A DNA stretch of 64,000 nucleotides from Ruminococcus sp. (GCA_023663085.1 JAMPIB010000007.1:19535-83534), one strand, 5' to 3'. Shown: positions 9,258 to 18,021, counted from the stretch's first letter. Program-made: numbers and translations. The notes: a model not told the origin generated them from the sequence alone.

Positions 9258-9281
9258 ACAATAACTGGAAGGTGCAATATC

Positions 9282-9614
9282 ATGGACTGGCAGAGCATTG
9301 GCAAAAATATCAGAAAGAAAAGATTATCAAAGTCCTGGAAACAGGCAACGTTAGCAGAAAAAGTGGATTTATCCAATTCCTACATAGGTATGATAGAACG
9401 TGGGGAGAAAGTGCCGAAACTGGAAACCTTTGTTCACATTGCAAATGCGCTGGATTCAACTTCGGATGAGATTCTGGAAGGTGTTCTGGACAGAGGTTAT
9501 GAGATACGGATGTCTGAATATATCAAGAGGATCGGGATTCTGCCGCAGGAGGAACAGAATCAGATTTATGATGTTTTGGATGTCATGCTGAAATATGGGC
9601 ATAAGAAGAAATGA
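9282..9614 (+). CDS. XRE-family helix-turn-helix regulator
   Basis: A 110-residue protein. The ATG at 9282 was chosen over an upstream in-frame codon because GGAAGGTG lies 9 bp before it. The HTH_XRE domain occupies residues about 3-60: NIRKKRLSKSWKQATLAEKV, then SNSYIGMIERGEKVPKLETF, typical of the recognition helix. The C-terminal ~45 residues form a short helical extension likely used for dimerisation. It stands alone between the DUF4143 gene and the pseudaminic acid cluster, and a perfect palindrome precedes it. It may control itself or either neighbour; the targets are not known. Confidence 0.85.
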   Translation: MDWQSIGKNIRKKRLSKSWKQATLAEKVDLSNSYIGMIERGEKVPKLETFVHIANALDSTSDEILEGVLDRGYEIRMSEYIKRIGILPQEEQNQIYDVLDVMLKYGHKKK

Positions 9615-9722
9615 CCATAAATTTCAGGGCTGCCGCCAGAGAAAGAATTTGTTATGTTGCCAACAGAAATGACCTATGCTATACTAAAAGGCGATGTGGA
9701 CAACGATTATGGAGGGTATCCC

Positions 9723-10706
9723 ATGTTAACAGATAAGACGATATTGATCACCGGAGGAACGGGTTCTTTCGGGAGAAGTTTTACCAAATATGTGCTGACA
9801 CATTATCAGCCGAAAAAGATCATTATTTATTCCAGAGACGAGTTCAAACAGTGGACGATGGCGGAAGATTTTAAGGAGTACGCGGAGAAGCTGCGTTTTT
9901 TCATCGGAGACGTAAGAGATCTGGAGCGTTTAAGGAGAGCCTGTGATGGTGTGGATTATATCGTTCATGCGGCGGCGTTAAAACAGGTGCCTGCGTGTGA
10001 GTACAATCCGAACGAAGCGATCAAGACCAATATCCACGGAGCGATGAATGTGATAGATGCGGCGCTGGACTGCGGTGTGCGCAGGGTGGTGGCGTTATCT
10101 ACGGATAAGGCGGTCAATCCGGTCAATTTATACGGCGGAACGAAACTGGTATCGGACAAGCTCTTTGTGGCCGCCAATGCTTATGTGGGCAGTAAAGATG
10201 TAAATTTTTCTATCGTGCGGTATGGTAACGTGGCGGGGAGCCGCGGTTCCATCATTCCGGTTTTTGATAATATCATTAAAAACGGCGGGAAGGAACTGCC
10301 TATTACGGATGTGCGGATGACGCGTTTCTGGATCAGTCTGACGCAGGGGATTGAACTTGTGATCAAGGCGCTTAAAGAAGCCAAAGGCGGGGAAACGTTC
10401 ATCAGTAAGATACCTTCCTTTAAGGTGACGGATCTGGCGGAGGCGATGCTGCCGGGGTGTACGATCAGGGAAATCGGTATCCGTCCGGGCGAGAAACTGC
10501 ATGAGATCATGGTGACAACAGAGGATTCTGCGACAACATATGAATATGATAAACATTTCATTGTCTATCCGCAGATGACGTGGAATAACAGACAGCAGCC
10601 GGATTTAAGCGGCCGGAAAGTGGAAGAAGGCTTTTCGTACAGTTCCAATAATAATACGGAGTGGCTGTCAGTAGAAGATATCAGAAGATTATTGAAGGAC
10701 ATGTAG
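9723..10706 (+). CDS. pseB: UDP-GlcNAc 4,6-dehydratase (inverting), PseB
   Basis: A 327-residue extended SDR enzyme. The start at 9723 has a GGAGGG site 6 bp upstream; upstream in-frame codons lack one. The NAD(P)-binding motif GGTGSFG is at residues 11-17. HAAALKQVPACEYNP is diagnostic for the PseB/FlaA1 family. The catalytic Y137-x3-K141 lies in STDKAVNPVNLYGGTK. PseB converts UDP-GlcNAc to the UDP-4-keto-6-deoxy-L-arabino intermediate, the first step to pseudaminic acid. The next gene is the matching aminotransferase. A hairpin over the stop codon (10695-10720) may reduce read-through. Confidence 0.93.
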   Translation: MLTDKTILITGGTGSFGRSFTKYVLTHYQPKKIIIYSRDEFKQWTMAEDFKEYAEKLRFFIGDVRDLERLRRACDGVDYIVHAAALKQVPACEYNPNEAIKTNIHGAMNVIDAALDCGVRRVVALSTDKAVNPVNLYGGTKLVSDKLFVAANAYVGSKDVNFSIVRYGNVAGSRGSIIPVFDNIIKNGGKELPITDVRMTRFWISLTQGIELVIKALKEAKGGETFISKIPSFKVTDLAEAMLPGCTIREIGIRPGEKLHEIMVTTEDSATTYEYDKHFIVYPQMTWNNRQQPDLSGRKVEEGFSYSSNNNTEWLSVEDIRRLLKDM

Positions 10707-10720
10707 GAATGCATGTCCTT
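10695..10720 (+). terminator. Hairpin overlapping the pseB stop codon
   Basis: AAGGACATG and CATGTCCTT form a perfect 9-bp stem with an 8-nt loop that includes the pseB stop codon. TCTCTCG follows, so the U-tract is weak. It may act as a leaky terminator or RNA-processing/stability element between pseB and pseC rather than a full stop. Confidence 0.45.
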
Positions 10721-10805
10721 TCTCTCGTTGTATAAGAAAAGCGTTTTCAGAAAACATCAACTCAGAATATAAAGTGGAAAGAAGCGGCAGAAGAGAGGAA
10801 TGAAT

Positions 10806-12002
10806 ATGGAAAAACCGGCAATAGAGGGCGGAACTCCGGCCAGGGAGAGTAAGATTTTTTATGGACATCAGTATATTGACGAAGCGGATATCCAGGCGGT
10901 CGTGGATGTTATGCGCAGCGAAGCGCTGACCTGCGGGCCGAAGATCGGTGAACTGGAACAGAAATTGTGTAAACTGACCGGGGCGAAATATGCGGTAGTG
11001 TGCAGTAACGGTACGGCGGCGCTTCACATTGCCTGTCTGGCGGCCGGGATTTCGCCGGGGGATGAAGTGATCACCACGCCCATTACTTTTGCGGCGTCTG
11101 CGAACTGTGCGTTGTACTGCGGTGCGCGTCCGGTATTTGCGGATATTGATGCGGATACTTATAATATTGATCCGGCCTCAGTGGCAAAGTGTGTAACGGA
11201 CAAAAGCCGGGCGGTCGTGGCGGTTGATTTTACGGGGCAGTCCGTGGATCTGGATCCTTTGTTGGAATTGTGCAGACAGAAAAACATGGTGTTGATCGAA
11301 GACGGCGCGCATGTGATCGGCACCAGATATAAGGGGAAAGCCAACGGTTCCATAGCGGATATGACGACGTTCAGTTTCCATCCAGTCAAGACCGTGACCG
11401 GCGGTGAGGGCGGCGCCGTATTGACGAACAGTGAAAAATATTATCAGAAACTTTTATTATATCGTTCCCATGGGATCACGAGAGACGAAAGTCTGTTGGA
11501 ACATCCGGCGGACGGCCCGTGGTATTATGAGCAGCTTGCGCTCGGATATAATTACCGGATCACGGATATGCAGGCGGCACTGATCATCAGTCAGCTTGAC
11601 AAACTCGACAGGTTCAGCAGCCGCAGAAAAGAAATCGTCGCCCGTTATAATGAAGCCTTTTCCGGGATGCCTGGCATATTCATCCAGAAGGAGATACCGG
11701 AGTCGGATACGACGAGGCATCTGTACATCCTGCGGATAAAACCGGAGGAACTTACGATTGACAGGAAACGTTTTTTTGCGGCGCTGGCTACGGAAAACGT
11801 ATGCTGCAACGTGCATTATATTCCCACGTATTATTTTCCCTATTATGAAAAAATGGGGTATCAGAGAGGTATCTGTCCGAACGCGGAGAAGCTCTATGAG
11901 GAGATCATCACGCTGCCGCTTTATTATGCCATGACGGATGAAGATGTGGAGAGCGTTATAAGGGCGGTTGAAAAAATTGTCTACTATTATGCGGTAAAAT
12001 AG
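10806..12002 (+). CDS. pseC: UDP-4-amino-4,6-dideoxy-N-acetyl-beta-L-altrosamine transaminase, PseC
   Basis: A 398-residue fold-I PLP aminotransferase of the DegT/DnrJ/EryC1/StrS family. The ATG at 10806 is preferred to 10800 because AGAGAGGA then has a 6-bp spacing. SNGTAALHIA (residues 68-77) and EDGAHVIGTRYKGK are family marks. The PLP lysine is K195 in FHPVKTVTGGEGG. PseC aminates C4 of the product of PseB, which is directly upstream. The product normally goes to PseH for N-acetylation, but no pseH is in this cluster. Assignment as PseC rests on the pair with PseB and on the 'PAIEGGTP' start typical of the subfamily. Confidence 0.92.
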   Translation: MEKPAIEGGTPARESKIFYGHQYIDEADIQAVVDVMRSEALTCGPKIGELEQKLCKLTGAKYAVVCSNGTAALHIACLAAGISPGDEVITTPITFAASANCALYCGARPVFADIDADTYNIDPASVAKCVTDKSRAVVAVDFTGQSVDLDPLLELCRQKNMVLIEDGAHVIGTRYKGKANGSIADMTTFSFHPVKTVTGGEGGAVLTNSEKYYQKLLLYRSHGITRDESLLEHPADGPWYYEQLALGYNYRITDMQAALIISQLDKLDRFSSRRKEIVARYNEAFSGMPGIFIQKEIPESDTTRHLYILRIKPEELTIDRKRFFAALATENVCCNVHYIPTYYFPYYEKMGYQRGICPNAEKLYEEIITLPLYYAMTDEDVESVIRAVEKIVYYYAVK

Positions 12003-12064
12003 TTTGGGAAAGTATGGTTAATTTTCATGGGATTTTGTGTCCGGAGAGATAGGGAGGCGCAAGT

Positions 12065-13108
12065 ATGAAATTGTCGATCATTGTTCCGGTTTATAATATG
12101 GCGGCGGACGGTAAACTGCAATATTGTCTGGAGTCTCTGGTGCATCAGACGATAGAGGATTTTGAAATTATAGCGGTAGATGATGCTTCTACAGATGATT
12201 CTTTAAAGATTCTGAAGCAGTATGAGCAGAAGTATCCGGAGAAGTTCCGCGCCATCCATTCGCAGGTCAATAAAAAGCAGGGCGGTGCGAAAAATATCGG
12301 CATGGGGCTGGCCAAAGGAGAATGGATCGGCTTTATCGACAGTGACGACTGGGTTACGGCGGATTTTTATGAACGTCTGGTCCGCAGGGGCGAAGAGACC
12401 GGTGCGGATATGGTCGGCTGCGATTATCATCTGACGGATAAACACAGTATGGAGATCGGGCAGATCGTACACAATAATAAAAAAGAACAGACGGGTATAT
12501 TGGATGAGGAAAAATATAAGTCGCTGATACTGGATAGCGGCAGTCTGGTCGTAAAAGTATATCGCCGGGAAATTGTGATTGACCATCCTGGTCGATTTCC
12601 CGAAGGTATTTTTTATGAAGATAACGCGCTCGGCAATTCGTGGATGCTGCGTGCGAAACATTTTGAATATATCGAAGAGCCGCTTTATTATTATTATCAG
12701 CATGCGGTATCGACTGTCCACACGATTACACAGAAGCGCTGTGAGGATCGTATGGAGGCGGGCCGGATCATGATAAAAGAAGCCGAGACTTATCATTATC
12801 TGGAAACTTATCATGCAGAACTGGAATTTAGTTTTACCGTTTTATTTTATGTGAATACACTTTTTACGTATATGCAGGGTGTAAGGCCCGTCAGATACGG
12901 ATTTATAAAAAAACTCGGCAAGGAAATGAAGCGCACATTTCCGCATTTTCAGGAAAATCCCTATTATCTTGAGAGAGTACAGGAAGAAGAAAAGAAACTG
13001 GTCGGGATGCAGATGCGTTCTACGTTGTGGTTTATTTTATATTATAAACTGCTCTGGGCATACCGGAATTTCAGGAAAAGAAGGCAGGAGGCAGGCGCTG
13101 ATACATGA
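12065..13108 (+). CDS. Glycosyltransferase family 2 (GT-A)
   Basis: A 347-residue GT2 enzyme with LSIIVPVYNMAADGKLQYCL at the N-terminus, DDASTDDSLKIL near residues 40-51 and FIDSDDWVTADFY near residues 92-104, the last carrying the DxD-type metal site. GGGAGG lies 7 bp before the ATG. The gene is 62 bp after pseC and overlaps the next membrane protein gene by 4 bp. It may transfer a nonulosonic acid-containing unit or another sugar, but GT2 enzymes are not established pseudaminic acid transferases, so this is only positional inference. Confidence 0.86.
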   Translation: MKLSIIVPVYNMAADGKLQYCLESLVHQTIEDFEIIAVDDASTDDSLKILKQYEQKYPEKFRAIHSQVNKKQGGAKNIGMGLAKGEWIGFIDSDDWVTADFYERLVRRGEETGADMVGCDYHLTDKHSMEIGQIVHNNKKEQTGILDEEKYKSLILDSGSLVVKVYRREIVIDHPGRFPEGIFYEDNALGNSWMLRAKHFEYIEEPLYYYYQHAVSTVHTITQKRCEDRMEAGRIMIKEAETYHYLETYHAELEFSFTVLFYVNTLFTYMQGVRPVRYGFIKKLGKEMKRTFPHFQENPYYLERVQEEEKKLVGMQMRSTLWFILYYKLLWAYRNFRKRRQEAGADT

Positions 13109-15366
13109 AGATGTCAAATAAATCAAAAGTTATCTATCTGATCAGTGTATGCTGTATCGTCTTTTTTATGTGGCTGGGAAATGAAGGTGATAATCCGCTT
13201 GCCTACGTGGGCTCGGAAATGCAGTTTTCCGTGGGTGTACTAAATTCTGATTTTGCGCTCGTGATCAGAGAGAGCGTTTCCAGAACGGGAACTGTGGCGG
13301 CCACGCCGGGACTCGTTATGAATAAAGGGAGCTATACGCTGGATTTTGATTATGAGACGGATGGGGAGAACAATCTTATTGAGTTGTGGGAGCAGGGAGC
13401 CAAGGTGGCCGGTTGGACGCTGGACGCTACGCAGACACATTTTACAACGGATTTTACACTGGCCAAAGATGCGAAGGAGTTATCCGTCAGACTGAATTAT
13501 GGCGGAACGGATTCTTTTATCATAAAAAAAGTCACGCTGACGCCGGCGGCATTATTTTATACGGATACTTATTTTATGATCCTCGTATTTCTGATATGCG
13601 CGCTGGCTGTATACAAATTATATGAGAAACATCTGCAGGAGCCGATCGCCGGGGAAAAACTGACCGATGTCTGTATCATACTCGGCGTGACGCTGCTTGC
13701 CATGTCGCCGATGTTTTCCACGTATTTATATGATGGGGATGATCTCTGCTATCATCTGGCCAGAATGGAAGGATTAAAAGATGGTATTTTAGACGGTCAG
13801 ATCCCGGTCAATATCATGCCGGAGGCGTTAAAGGGAAACGGTTATCTGAATGCAATGTATCCGTATCTGTTTTTGTATGTCGGGGCTTTTTTACGAATAT
13901 GCAGAGTGTCTATCGGTCTGTCTTATAAGACAGTCATTTTCCTGGCAAATCTGGGTTCGGCGCTATGCGCTTATTATGTTTTTAAATCCATCACGAAATC
14001 GCGCAGAGCGGTGATTTTGGCAGTTGTTTTGTATACGCTTATGCCGTACCGGTTTACCAATATTTTTTCCCGCGGTGATCTGGGAGAGACACTGGCGCTC
14101 ACCTTCTGGCCGCTCGTTGTGGCGGGCGTTTATCATATCATGCTTGGGAACCGGCGTAAGTGGTATTATCTGGTGATCGGGTTCAGCGGCGTTTTGCAGA
14201 GTCATATCCTGAGCGTGACTTTTGTGATGGGATTTTGTATCATTGCCTGCGTGGTTTTTATCCGCAATGTATGGAAGGAAAAAAGATATCTGGAGATCGG
14301 CAGGGCGGCAGGATTGACGATACTGTTGAACCTATGGTATCTGGTGCCGTTTCTGTATTATTACTTCAAAGAAGAGTTGGGAACTGAGATACTGCGTTGG
14401 AGCGGTTATTTCGAACAGTCGATCAATCCCTCTAACATGGCGCAGACGATCAGTCTGTATAATAAGCAGTATTTTTCACTGGGGCTGCCGCTGCTTGGCT
14501 GTATCGGCATAGGAGTCATATATCTTATATGTGATAAAAAGAAAGAGCGGACGAAACTGGATGGCTATCTGGTCTTTTTACTGGTGCTCGGTTGTATTCT
14601 GACCTATATGACGACCGGCTATTTCCCCAGTCTGGAAATGCGGGAAAATGAATTTCTCAATTCTATCATGACGATGTTACAGTTTCCCTGGAGATTTTTA
14701 GGGCCGGCCTGTACCTGCTTTTTATTCGTCGGGGCAATTTGGCTGACGAAGTCGGAGATCTTAAGACCATACAGGAATCTGATATTCGCCCTGCTCATCG
14801 GCTTGAACCTGCTGACGCTGCAGACGGTTCCGACAGATAATATCCATATGCCGTATGATGATGTGACGGCAACGGCATCCAAAGGACATGACAGCAAGAT
14901 GGCGGCGAATATCGGCCTTTTTTATCCGCATGAATGGCGTCTGAACGGTGTGGATGATGAGAAACTGACAACGAGTGTTATCGTTTCTGACTTAAATCAT
15001 GTCACGGTATCGGACTACCGCAAAGAGGGGACTAAGGCCCGGACGACTTATGTGTGTGATGCGGGCGGAACCTATATTGAACTGCCGATACTTAATTATG
15101 CCGGTTATCGCGCCAGTGATGAAACGGGACAGAAACTGGAGATCGTGGAAGGCGAGCAGCAGCGTATCCGTATTCTGCTTTCCGGAGATGGCAAAGAGCA
15201 TACAATTTATGTCCGCTTCGGCCCGGTGGCCGGATTTGTCATAGCGGATATCATATCGGCGCTCACACTGGCGGGAATTATTTTCCTGCGCGGCGGGAAA
15301 TGGCCGGGCGCTTTGCGCAGAGCAGCCGGAAAAAAGCAGGAAGTTTCCGAAGGACAGTCTGATTAG
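13105..15366 (+). CDS. Large polytopic membrane protein, GT-C-like
   Basis: A 753-residue protein. Residue ~8-25 is a signal-anchor helix. Residues ~30-145 form an extracytoplasmic beta-rich domain, then about twelve hydrophobic segments to residue ~585. A second soluble domain spans ~590-720, with a final helix near 725. After the second helix the motif LYDGDDLCYHLARMEG carries the acidic residues typical of GT-C catalytic loops. Similar Firmicute proteins are annotated 6-pyruvoyl-tetrahydropterin synthase-related, a label that says little about function. It is coupled to the GT2 gene (4-bp overlap) and converges on pseG with a 4-bp overlap. Likely an outer-face glycan-building protein. Confidence 0.65.
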   Translation: MKMSNKSKVIYLISVCCIVFFMWLGNEGDNPLAYVGSEMQFSVGVLNSDFALVIRESVSRTGTVAATPGLVMNKGSYTLDFDYETDGENNLIELWEQGAKVAGWTLDATQTHFTTDFTLAKDAKELSVRLNYGGTDSFIIKKVTLTPAALFYTDTYFMILVFLICALAVYKLYEKHLQEPIAGEKLTDVCIILGVTLLAMSPMFSTYLYDGDDLCYHLARMEGLKDGILDGQIPVNIMPEALKGNGYLNAMYPYLFLYVGAFLRICRVSIGLSYKTVIFLANLGSALCAYYVFKSITKSRRAVILAVVLYTLMPYRFTNIFSRGDLGETLALTFWPLVVAGVYHIMLGNRRKWYYLVIGFSGVLQSHILSVTFVMGFCIIACVVFIRNVWKEKRYLEIGRAAGLTILLNLWYLVPFLYYYFKEELGTEILRWSGYFEQSINPSNMAQTISLYNKQYFSLGLPLLGCIGIGVIYLICDKKKERTKLDGYLVFLLVLGCILTYMTTGYFPSLEMRENEFLNSIMTMLQFPWRFLGPACTCFLFVGAIWLTKSEILRPYRNLIFALLIGLNLLTLQTVPTDNIHMPYDDVTATASKGHDSKMAANIGLFYPHEWRLNGVDDEKLTTSVIVSDLNHVTVSDYRKEGTKARTTYVCDAGGTYIELPILNYAGYRASDETGQKLEIVEGEQQRIRILLSGDGKEHTIYVRFGPVAGFVIADIISALTLAGIIFLRGGKWPGALRRAAGKKQEVSEGQSD

Positions 15367-16403
15367 CGTTTCACATATTGGAGCAGCGCCTCCGAGATTC
15401 TGGTCGCACCTTCTCCATCGACAAAAGCTCTCATTTTTTGGGAGCTTTTTTTACGCTTCTCATAAGAACTGCCATATTCACATAGAAACGAGAGCATAGC
15501 GTTAAGAGCATTCCGGCCTGTGGAACGGACATCTCCTGCATAGGGGACAATTTGTTCATGCGACATCGTTTCTACGGCGTGCAGCTGATTATCGGCTGTA
15601 GAAAAGCTGACAGACGGTACGCCTACGGCACACAGTTCATATAAAGTGGTGCCGCCTGCGGAGATAGCAAGATCGCAACCGCACATAAAGGCGGCCATAT
15701 CCTGTATGTTTTCATGGATATGGATCGTCGGATGAAGGTGCGAGAAATCCTGTAATTTTCCCAAATGCCTGTTAAAACGGCTGGTAACTACATGATAATG
15801 ATAAGACTGTAAACGATTATCTGTTCCGGCAAAGATCATAGCCAATAGCTGCCCGGCGATATCATAAGAATCCGTTCCCCCCGTAGAGAGCAGGATATTC
15901 TGTACCTGCGGGTGTACTTCATAGGAGGCAGCGCTGAACTGTTCCCGGAGCGGCGTATAAGAAGCGCCGATCAGTACAGTTTCTGCATGACGGTAGCAGG
16001 CAGGCCGTTCCAGAATATCATAATTGACGATCAGATCCGCGAGGTAGTCGAATGCCAGCAGATCATCCAGATAAGCGACCTTATACAGTTTTTGCAGTTC
16101 CTGCAGATATTTTTTTGTTACAAAATAGGAGTCCAGGAAAATGCAGGACGATTCGCTTACTATGGAACGCAGAGCGGGAAGTTCGCTTTCCGGTTCTTTA
16201 TAATCGCTGTGCAGACAGTGAACGGTAAATTCATCCGGTCTGACAAAGCGTTCCCGAAGAGCCGATACACTAGTCTCATCCGCAACAAGAAAGCAGACTT
16301 TGGCGCGCCTGACCGCGCAGGCTCTGGCAATCGACAGGCAGCGCATGATATGGCCGGTTGCAATATCTTCATTTCCATCGGTTCTAAAATAAATAGCTGG
16401 CAT
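15363..16403 (-). CDS. pseG: UDP-2,4-diacetamido-2,4,6-trideoxy-beta-L-altropyranose hydrolase, PseG
   Basis: A 346-residue GT-B-fold hydrolase. The start at 16403 has GAAAGGAG 7 bp upstream; the frame stays open to 16730 but that extension is antisense to a structured RNA and is not credible protein. RTDGNEDIATGHIMRCLSIA (residues 7-26) contains the catalytic-region His of the GHIMRC motif. GGTD and AISAGGTTLYELCAVGVPS are typical of the MurG-like C-terminal domain. PseG removes UDP to give the 6-deoxy-Alt-diNAc used by PseI. It is ordinary PseG length, without a fused PseH domain. It is transcribed opposite to the other pse genes. Confidence 0.92.
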   Translation of the reverse strand: MPAIYFRTDGNEDIATGHIMRCLSIARACAVRRAKVCFLVADETSVSALRERFVRPDEFTVHCLHSDYKEPESELPALRSIVSESSCIFLDSYFVTKKYLQELQKLYKVAYLDDLLAFDYLADLIVNYDILERPACYRHAETVLIGASYTPLREQFSAASYEVHPQVQNILLSTGGTDSYDIAGQLLAMIFAGTDNRLQSYHYHVVTSRFNRHLGKLQDFSHLHPTIHIHENIQDMAAFMCGCDLAISAGGTTLYELCAVGVPSVSFSTADNQLHAVETMSHEQIVPYAGDVRSTGRNALNAMLSFLCEYGSSYEKRKKSSQKMRAFVDGEGATRISEALLQYVKR

Positions 16404-16480
16404 GATGGACTCCTTTCGTGAGGGCTTTTTGTCATTGTAGCACAAGAAGTGTTGAAATGGGATAAAAATAAGAAAAGGGA

Positions 16481-16509
16481 TTGCTATTTTTTTATAATGT
16501 GCATATAAT
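16481..16509 (+). promoter_or_regulatory. Sigma-A promoter for the structured RNA
   Basis: TTGCTA (16481-16486), a 17-bp T-rich spacer and TATAAT (16504-16509) form a strong promoter. Transcription should start near 16516-16518, directly before the first element of the RNA fold. Confidence 0.7.
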
Positions 16510-16515
16510 AAAAAT

Positions 16516-16763
16516 GAGCGGAGGCTCCATGTAGCGGCATGATAAGCTGGACTGTACTCAGACAGGTAAAATACTGAGACGGATAGATATTCGCAAGGGT
16601 ATTGAGCCCGCGCCGGGGAGAAAAGGCGAGTCCGCTCTGAGGACTGTAAAATGCAGAGACGAAAAGGTATCCGTAAGGATATTGAGGCTGACAGGCAGCA
16701 TAAAACCGCTTTTCTAAACCACATGGACATCAGATGAGGGATGTATCATCTGGTGTCTTTCTG
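16516..16763 (+). ncRNA. Structured RNA with two tandem GNRA-hairpin subdomains
   Basis: A ~245-nt candidate RNA. The ends pair: TCCATGT (16526-16532) with ACATGGA (16721-16727). Inside are two related units about 80 nt apart. Unit 1 has stem CTCAG/CTGAG (16557-16578) with GGTAAAAT in the loop, then GATATTC-GCAA-GGGTATT (16586-16603). Unit 2 has stem CTCTG/CAGAG (16635-16658) with TGTAAAAT in the loop, then GGTATCC-GTAA-GGATATT (16666-16683). Each GNRA hairpin is followed by GAG, and ACG precedes it. Stem sequences differ between units while pairing is kept, which supports RNA structure. GNRA loops, promoter and terminator all agree on the plus strand. It could be an orphan ncRNA class such as raiA, or a tandem riboswitch-like leader for the gene at 16809. 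I cannot assign the class by eye. Confidence 0.65.
16727..16763 (+). terminator. Terminator-like hairpin at the 3' end of the structured RNA
   Basis: ACATCAGATGA (16727-16737) and TCATCTGGTGT (16746-16756) form an 11-bp stem (one G-T pair) with an 8-nt loop, followed by CTTTCTG. It directly abuts the 3' strand of the closing helix, so formation of the two may be linked. The U-tract is short, so termination may be partial. Confidence 0.55.
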
Positions 16764-16808
16764 TATATCATGATAGCACATAAATATCAGTACACATCGG
16801 AAGAAAGC

Positions 16809-17231
16809 ATGTCAAAGAAAAAAGAACGAGAGAAAATTGCAGATAAAATTCAATGGCATCCTTACGAATTATGTAGACGAAAAATGAATCATATATGCGA
16901 GATTGCCGTGTTGGCAAACTCGGAAAGTTTCATTCTTAAGGAGATCATAACAAATTCCAGAACATATCAGTTTGGTACTACGGATTTGAGATTTACATTA
17001 TGCCTGAATAAAGAAGTAGACCATAATGGTTGTGAGAAAAGTTCCTGCTATGTTGTGGAATCTTTGAGAGAGGGAGACTGTTTTGCCAAAAGTGTAGAAG
17101 CATATACGATCTCACATATTTTTATGAAAGCAAATGATGAAAAGATATATAGTAAACTACTCTTTATGGACAAGGGGTATTCTATAGAAAATATTCCCGA
17201 AGAACTTAAAAAAATAGTTCAGATAGAATGA
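16809..17231 (+). CDS. Hypothetical protein
   Basis: A 140-residue protein I do not recognise. The ATG at 16809 has GGAAG 7 bp upstream; two earlier in-frame ATGs (16734, 16770) lie in or next to the terminator hairpin and lack a ribosome site. The N-terminal ~25 residues are strongly basic (MSKKKEREKIADK) and the rest is mixed alpha/beta with five Cys residues (LCRRK, NHICE, FTLCLN, NGCEKSSCY). No signal peptide or membrane helix. It is AT-rich compared with pseF and lies between the structured RNA and pseF, 73 bp before the latter. It may be controlled by the RNA element upstream. Confidence 0.55.
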   Translation: MSKKKEREKIADKIQWHPYELCRRKMNHICEIAVLANSESFILKEIITNSRTYQFGTTDLRFTLCLNKEVDHNGCEKSSCYVVESLREGDCFAKSVEAYTISHIFMKANDEKIYSKLLFMDKGYSIENIPEELKKIVQIE

Positions 17232-17304
17232 TGCAGAGATTATACATTTATGATTATAAATATAAATATAAAATCTCACATCACAGAAAGGACCCACCAA
17301 CACA

Positions 17305-18021
17305 ATGACAAACGAATCTTCTATAGCGATCATCACAGCAAGAGGCGGAAGTAAGCGCATTCCGCATAAAAATATCAAAGAATTCTGTGGAAAGCCCATT
17401 ATCTGTTATTCTATTGAAGCAGCGTTGCATTCCGGTCTTTTTGCAGAAGTCATGGTATCCACGGAGGATGAGCAGATTGCCGGGATCGCCAGACAGGCGG
17501 GCGCAAAGGTGCCTTTTATGAGAAGTGATGAAACGGCGGACGATTACGCCTCGACGGATGATGTGATCATGGAAGTGTTGAAAAAATATGAGGAACAGGG
17601 AAGGACATTTGGGACATTCTGCTGTCTGTATCCTACCGCCCCTTTTGTCACGGCGCAGAAACTGCAAAAGGCGATGGATATGTTAAAGACGGCTGATTCG
17701 GTCATGCCGGTGGTTGCTTTTTCCTATCCGCCGCAACGGTGTGTAGTTGTAAACGCACAGGGCGAGCTGCGTATGAAATGGCCGGAACATGCCAGGACCC
17801 GCTCGCAGGATTTAGAACCCTATTATCATGACTGCGGACAGTTCTATTGTTGTAAAACCGAGCTTTTCATGAAATATGGGACGACGGACTTACCGCATAC
17901 TGTGCCGGTCTTCATGAGCGAATTGGAGGTACAGGACATTGACAGTCCCGATGATTGGGAGATCGCGGAGTTAAAATACCGTAAACTGATGTCGCAGGAT
18001 CGTGGAGGTTCACAGGGATGA
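17305..18021 (+). CDS. pseF: Pseudaminic acid cytidylyltransferase, PseF
   Basis: A 238-residue CMP-sugar synthetase of the NeuA/PseF family. The nucleotide-binding motif ITARGGSKRIPHKNIKEF lies at residues 10-27. Further family marks are LYPTAPFVTAQ and the acidic metal site in VQDIDSPDDW near residues 213-222. It activates pseudaminic acid with CTP to CMP-Pse for transfer. An AGAAAGGA site lies 11 bp upstream. The stop overlaps the pseI start by 4 bp, so the last two steps of the route are translated together. NeuA for sialic acid is less likely because pseB, pseC and pseG are in the same cluster. Confidence 0.92.
   Translation: MTNESSIAIITARGGSKRIPHKNIKEFCGKPIICYSIEAALHSGLFAEVMVSTEDEQIAGIARQAGAKVPFMRSDETADDYASTDDVIMEVLKKYEEQGRTFGTFCCLYPTAPFVTAQKLQKAMDMLKTADSVMPVVAFSYPPQRCVVVNAQGELRMKWPEHARTRSQDLEPYYHDCGQFYCCKTELFMKYGTTDLPHTVPVFMSELEVQDIDSPDDWEIAELKYRKLMSQDRGGSQG

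Larger units (their letters stand above)
8968..9281. other. Divergent intergenic region (314 bp)
   Basis: This gap separates the divergently transcribed DUF4143 ATPase and XRE regulator genes. It contains one near-consensus promoter on each strand (9024-9052 minus, 9151-9178 plus) and a perfect inverted repeat just before the regulator gene (9239-9257). No further open frame or RNA gene was recognised in it. Confidence 0.7.
16404..16808. other. Intergenic region carrying a promoter and structured RNA
   Basis: The 405 bp between pseG (minus) and the small hypothetical gene (plus) hold the structured RNA element described separately, with its own promoter and terminal hairpin on the plus strand. 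On the minus strand an extended -10 (TGC then TACAAT, about 16434-16442) could serve pseG. Nothing else was recognised. Confidence 0.7.

Noticed and set aside
12203-12814. Long minus-strand open frames over plus-strand genes (for example also 3651-4217, 48002-48601, 59809-60816)
   Set aside because: They lie wholly opposite clear coding sequences, have no ribosome sites and low-complexity or atypical composition; they are shadows.
16404-16730. N-terminal extension of pseG on the minus strand (open frame to 16730)
   Set aside because: The ribosome site and conserved start are at 16403. The extension is antisense to the structured RNA, is rich in Ser/Cys/Tyr and resembles no PseG.
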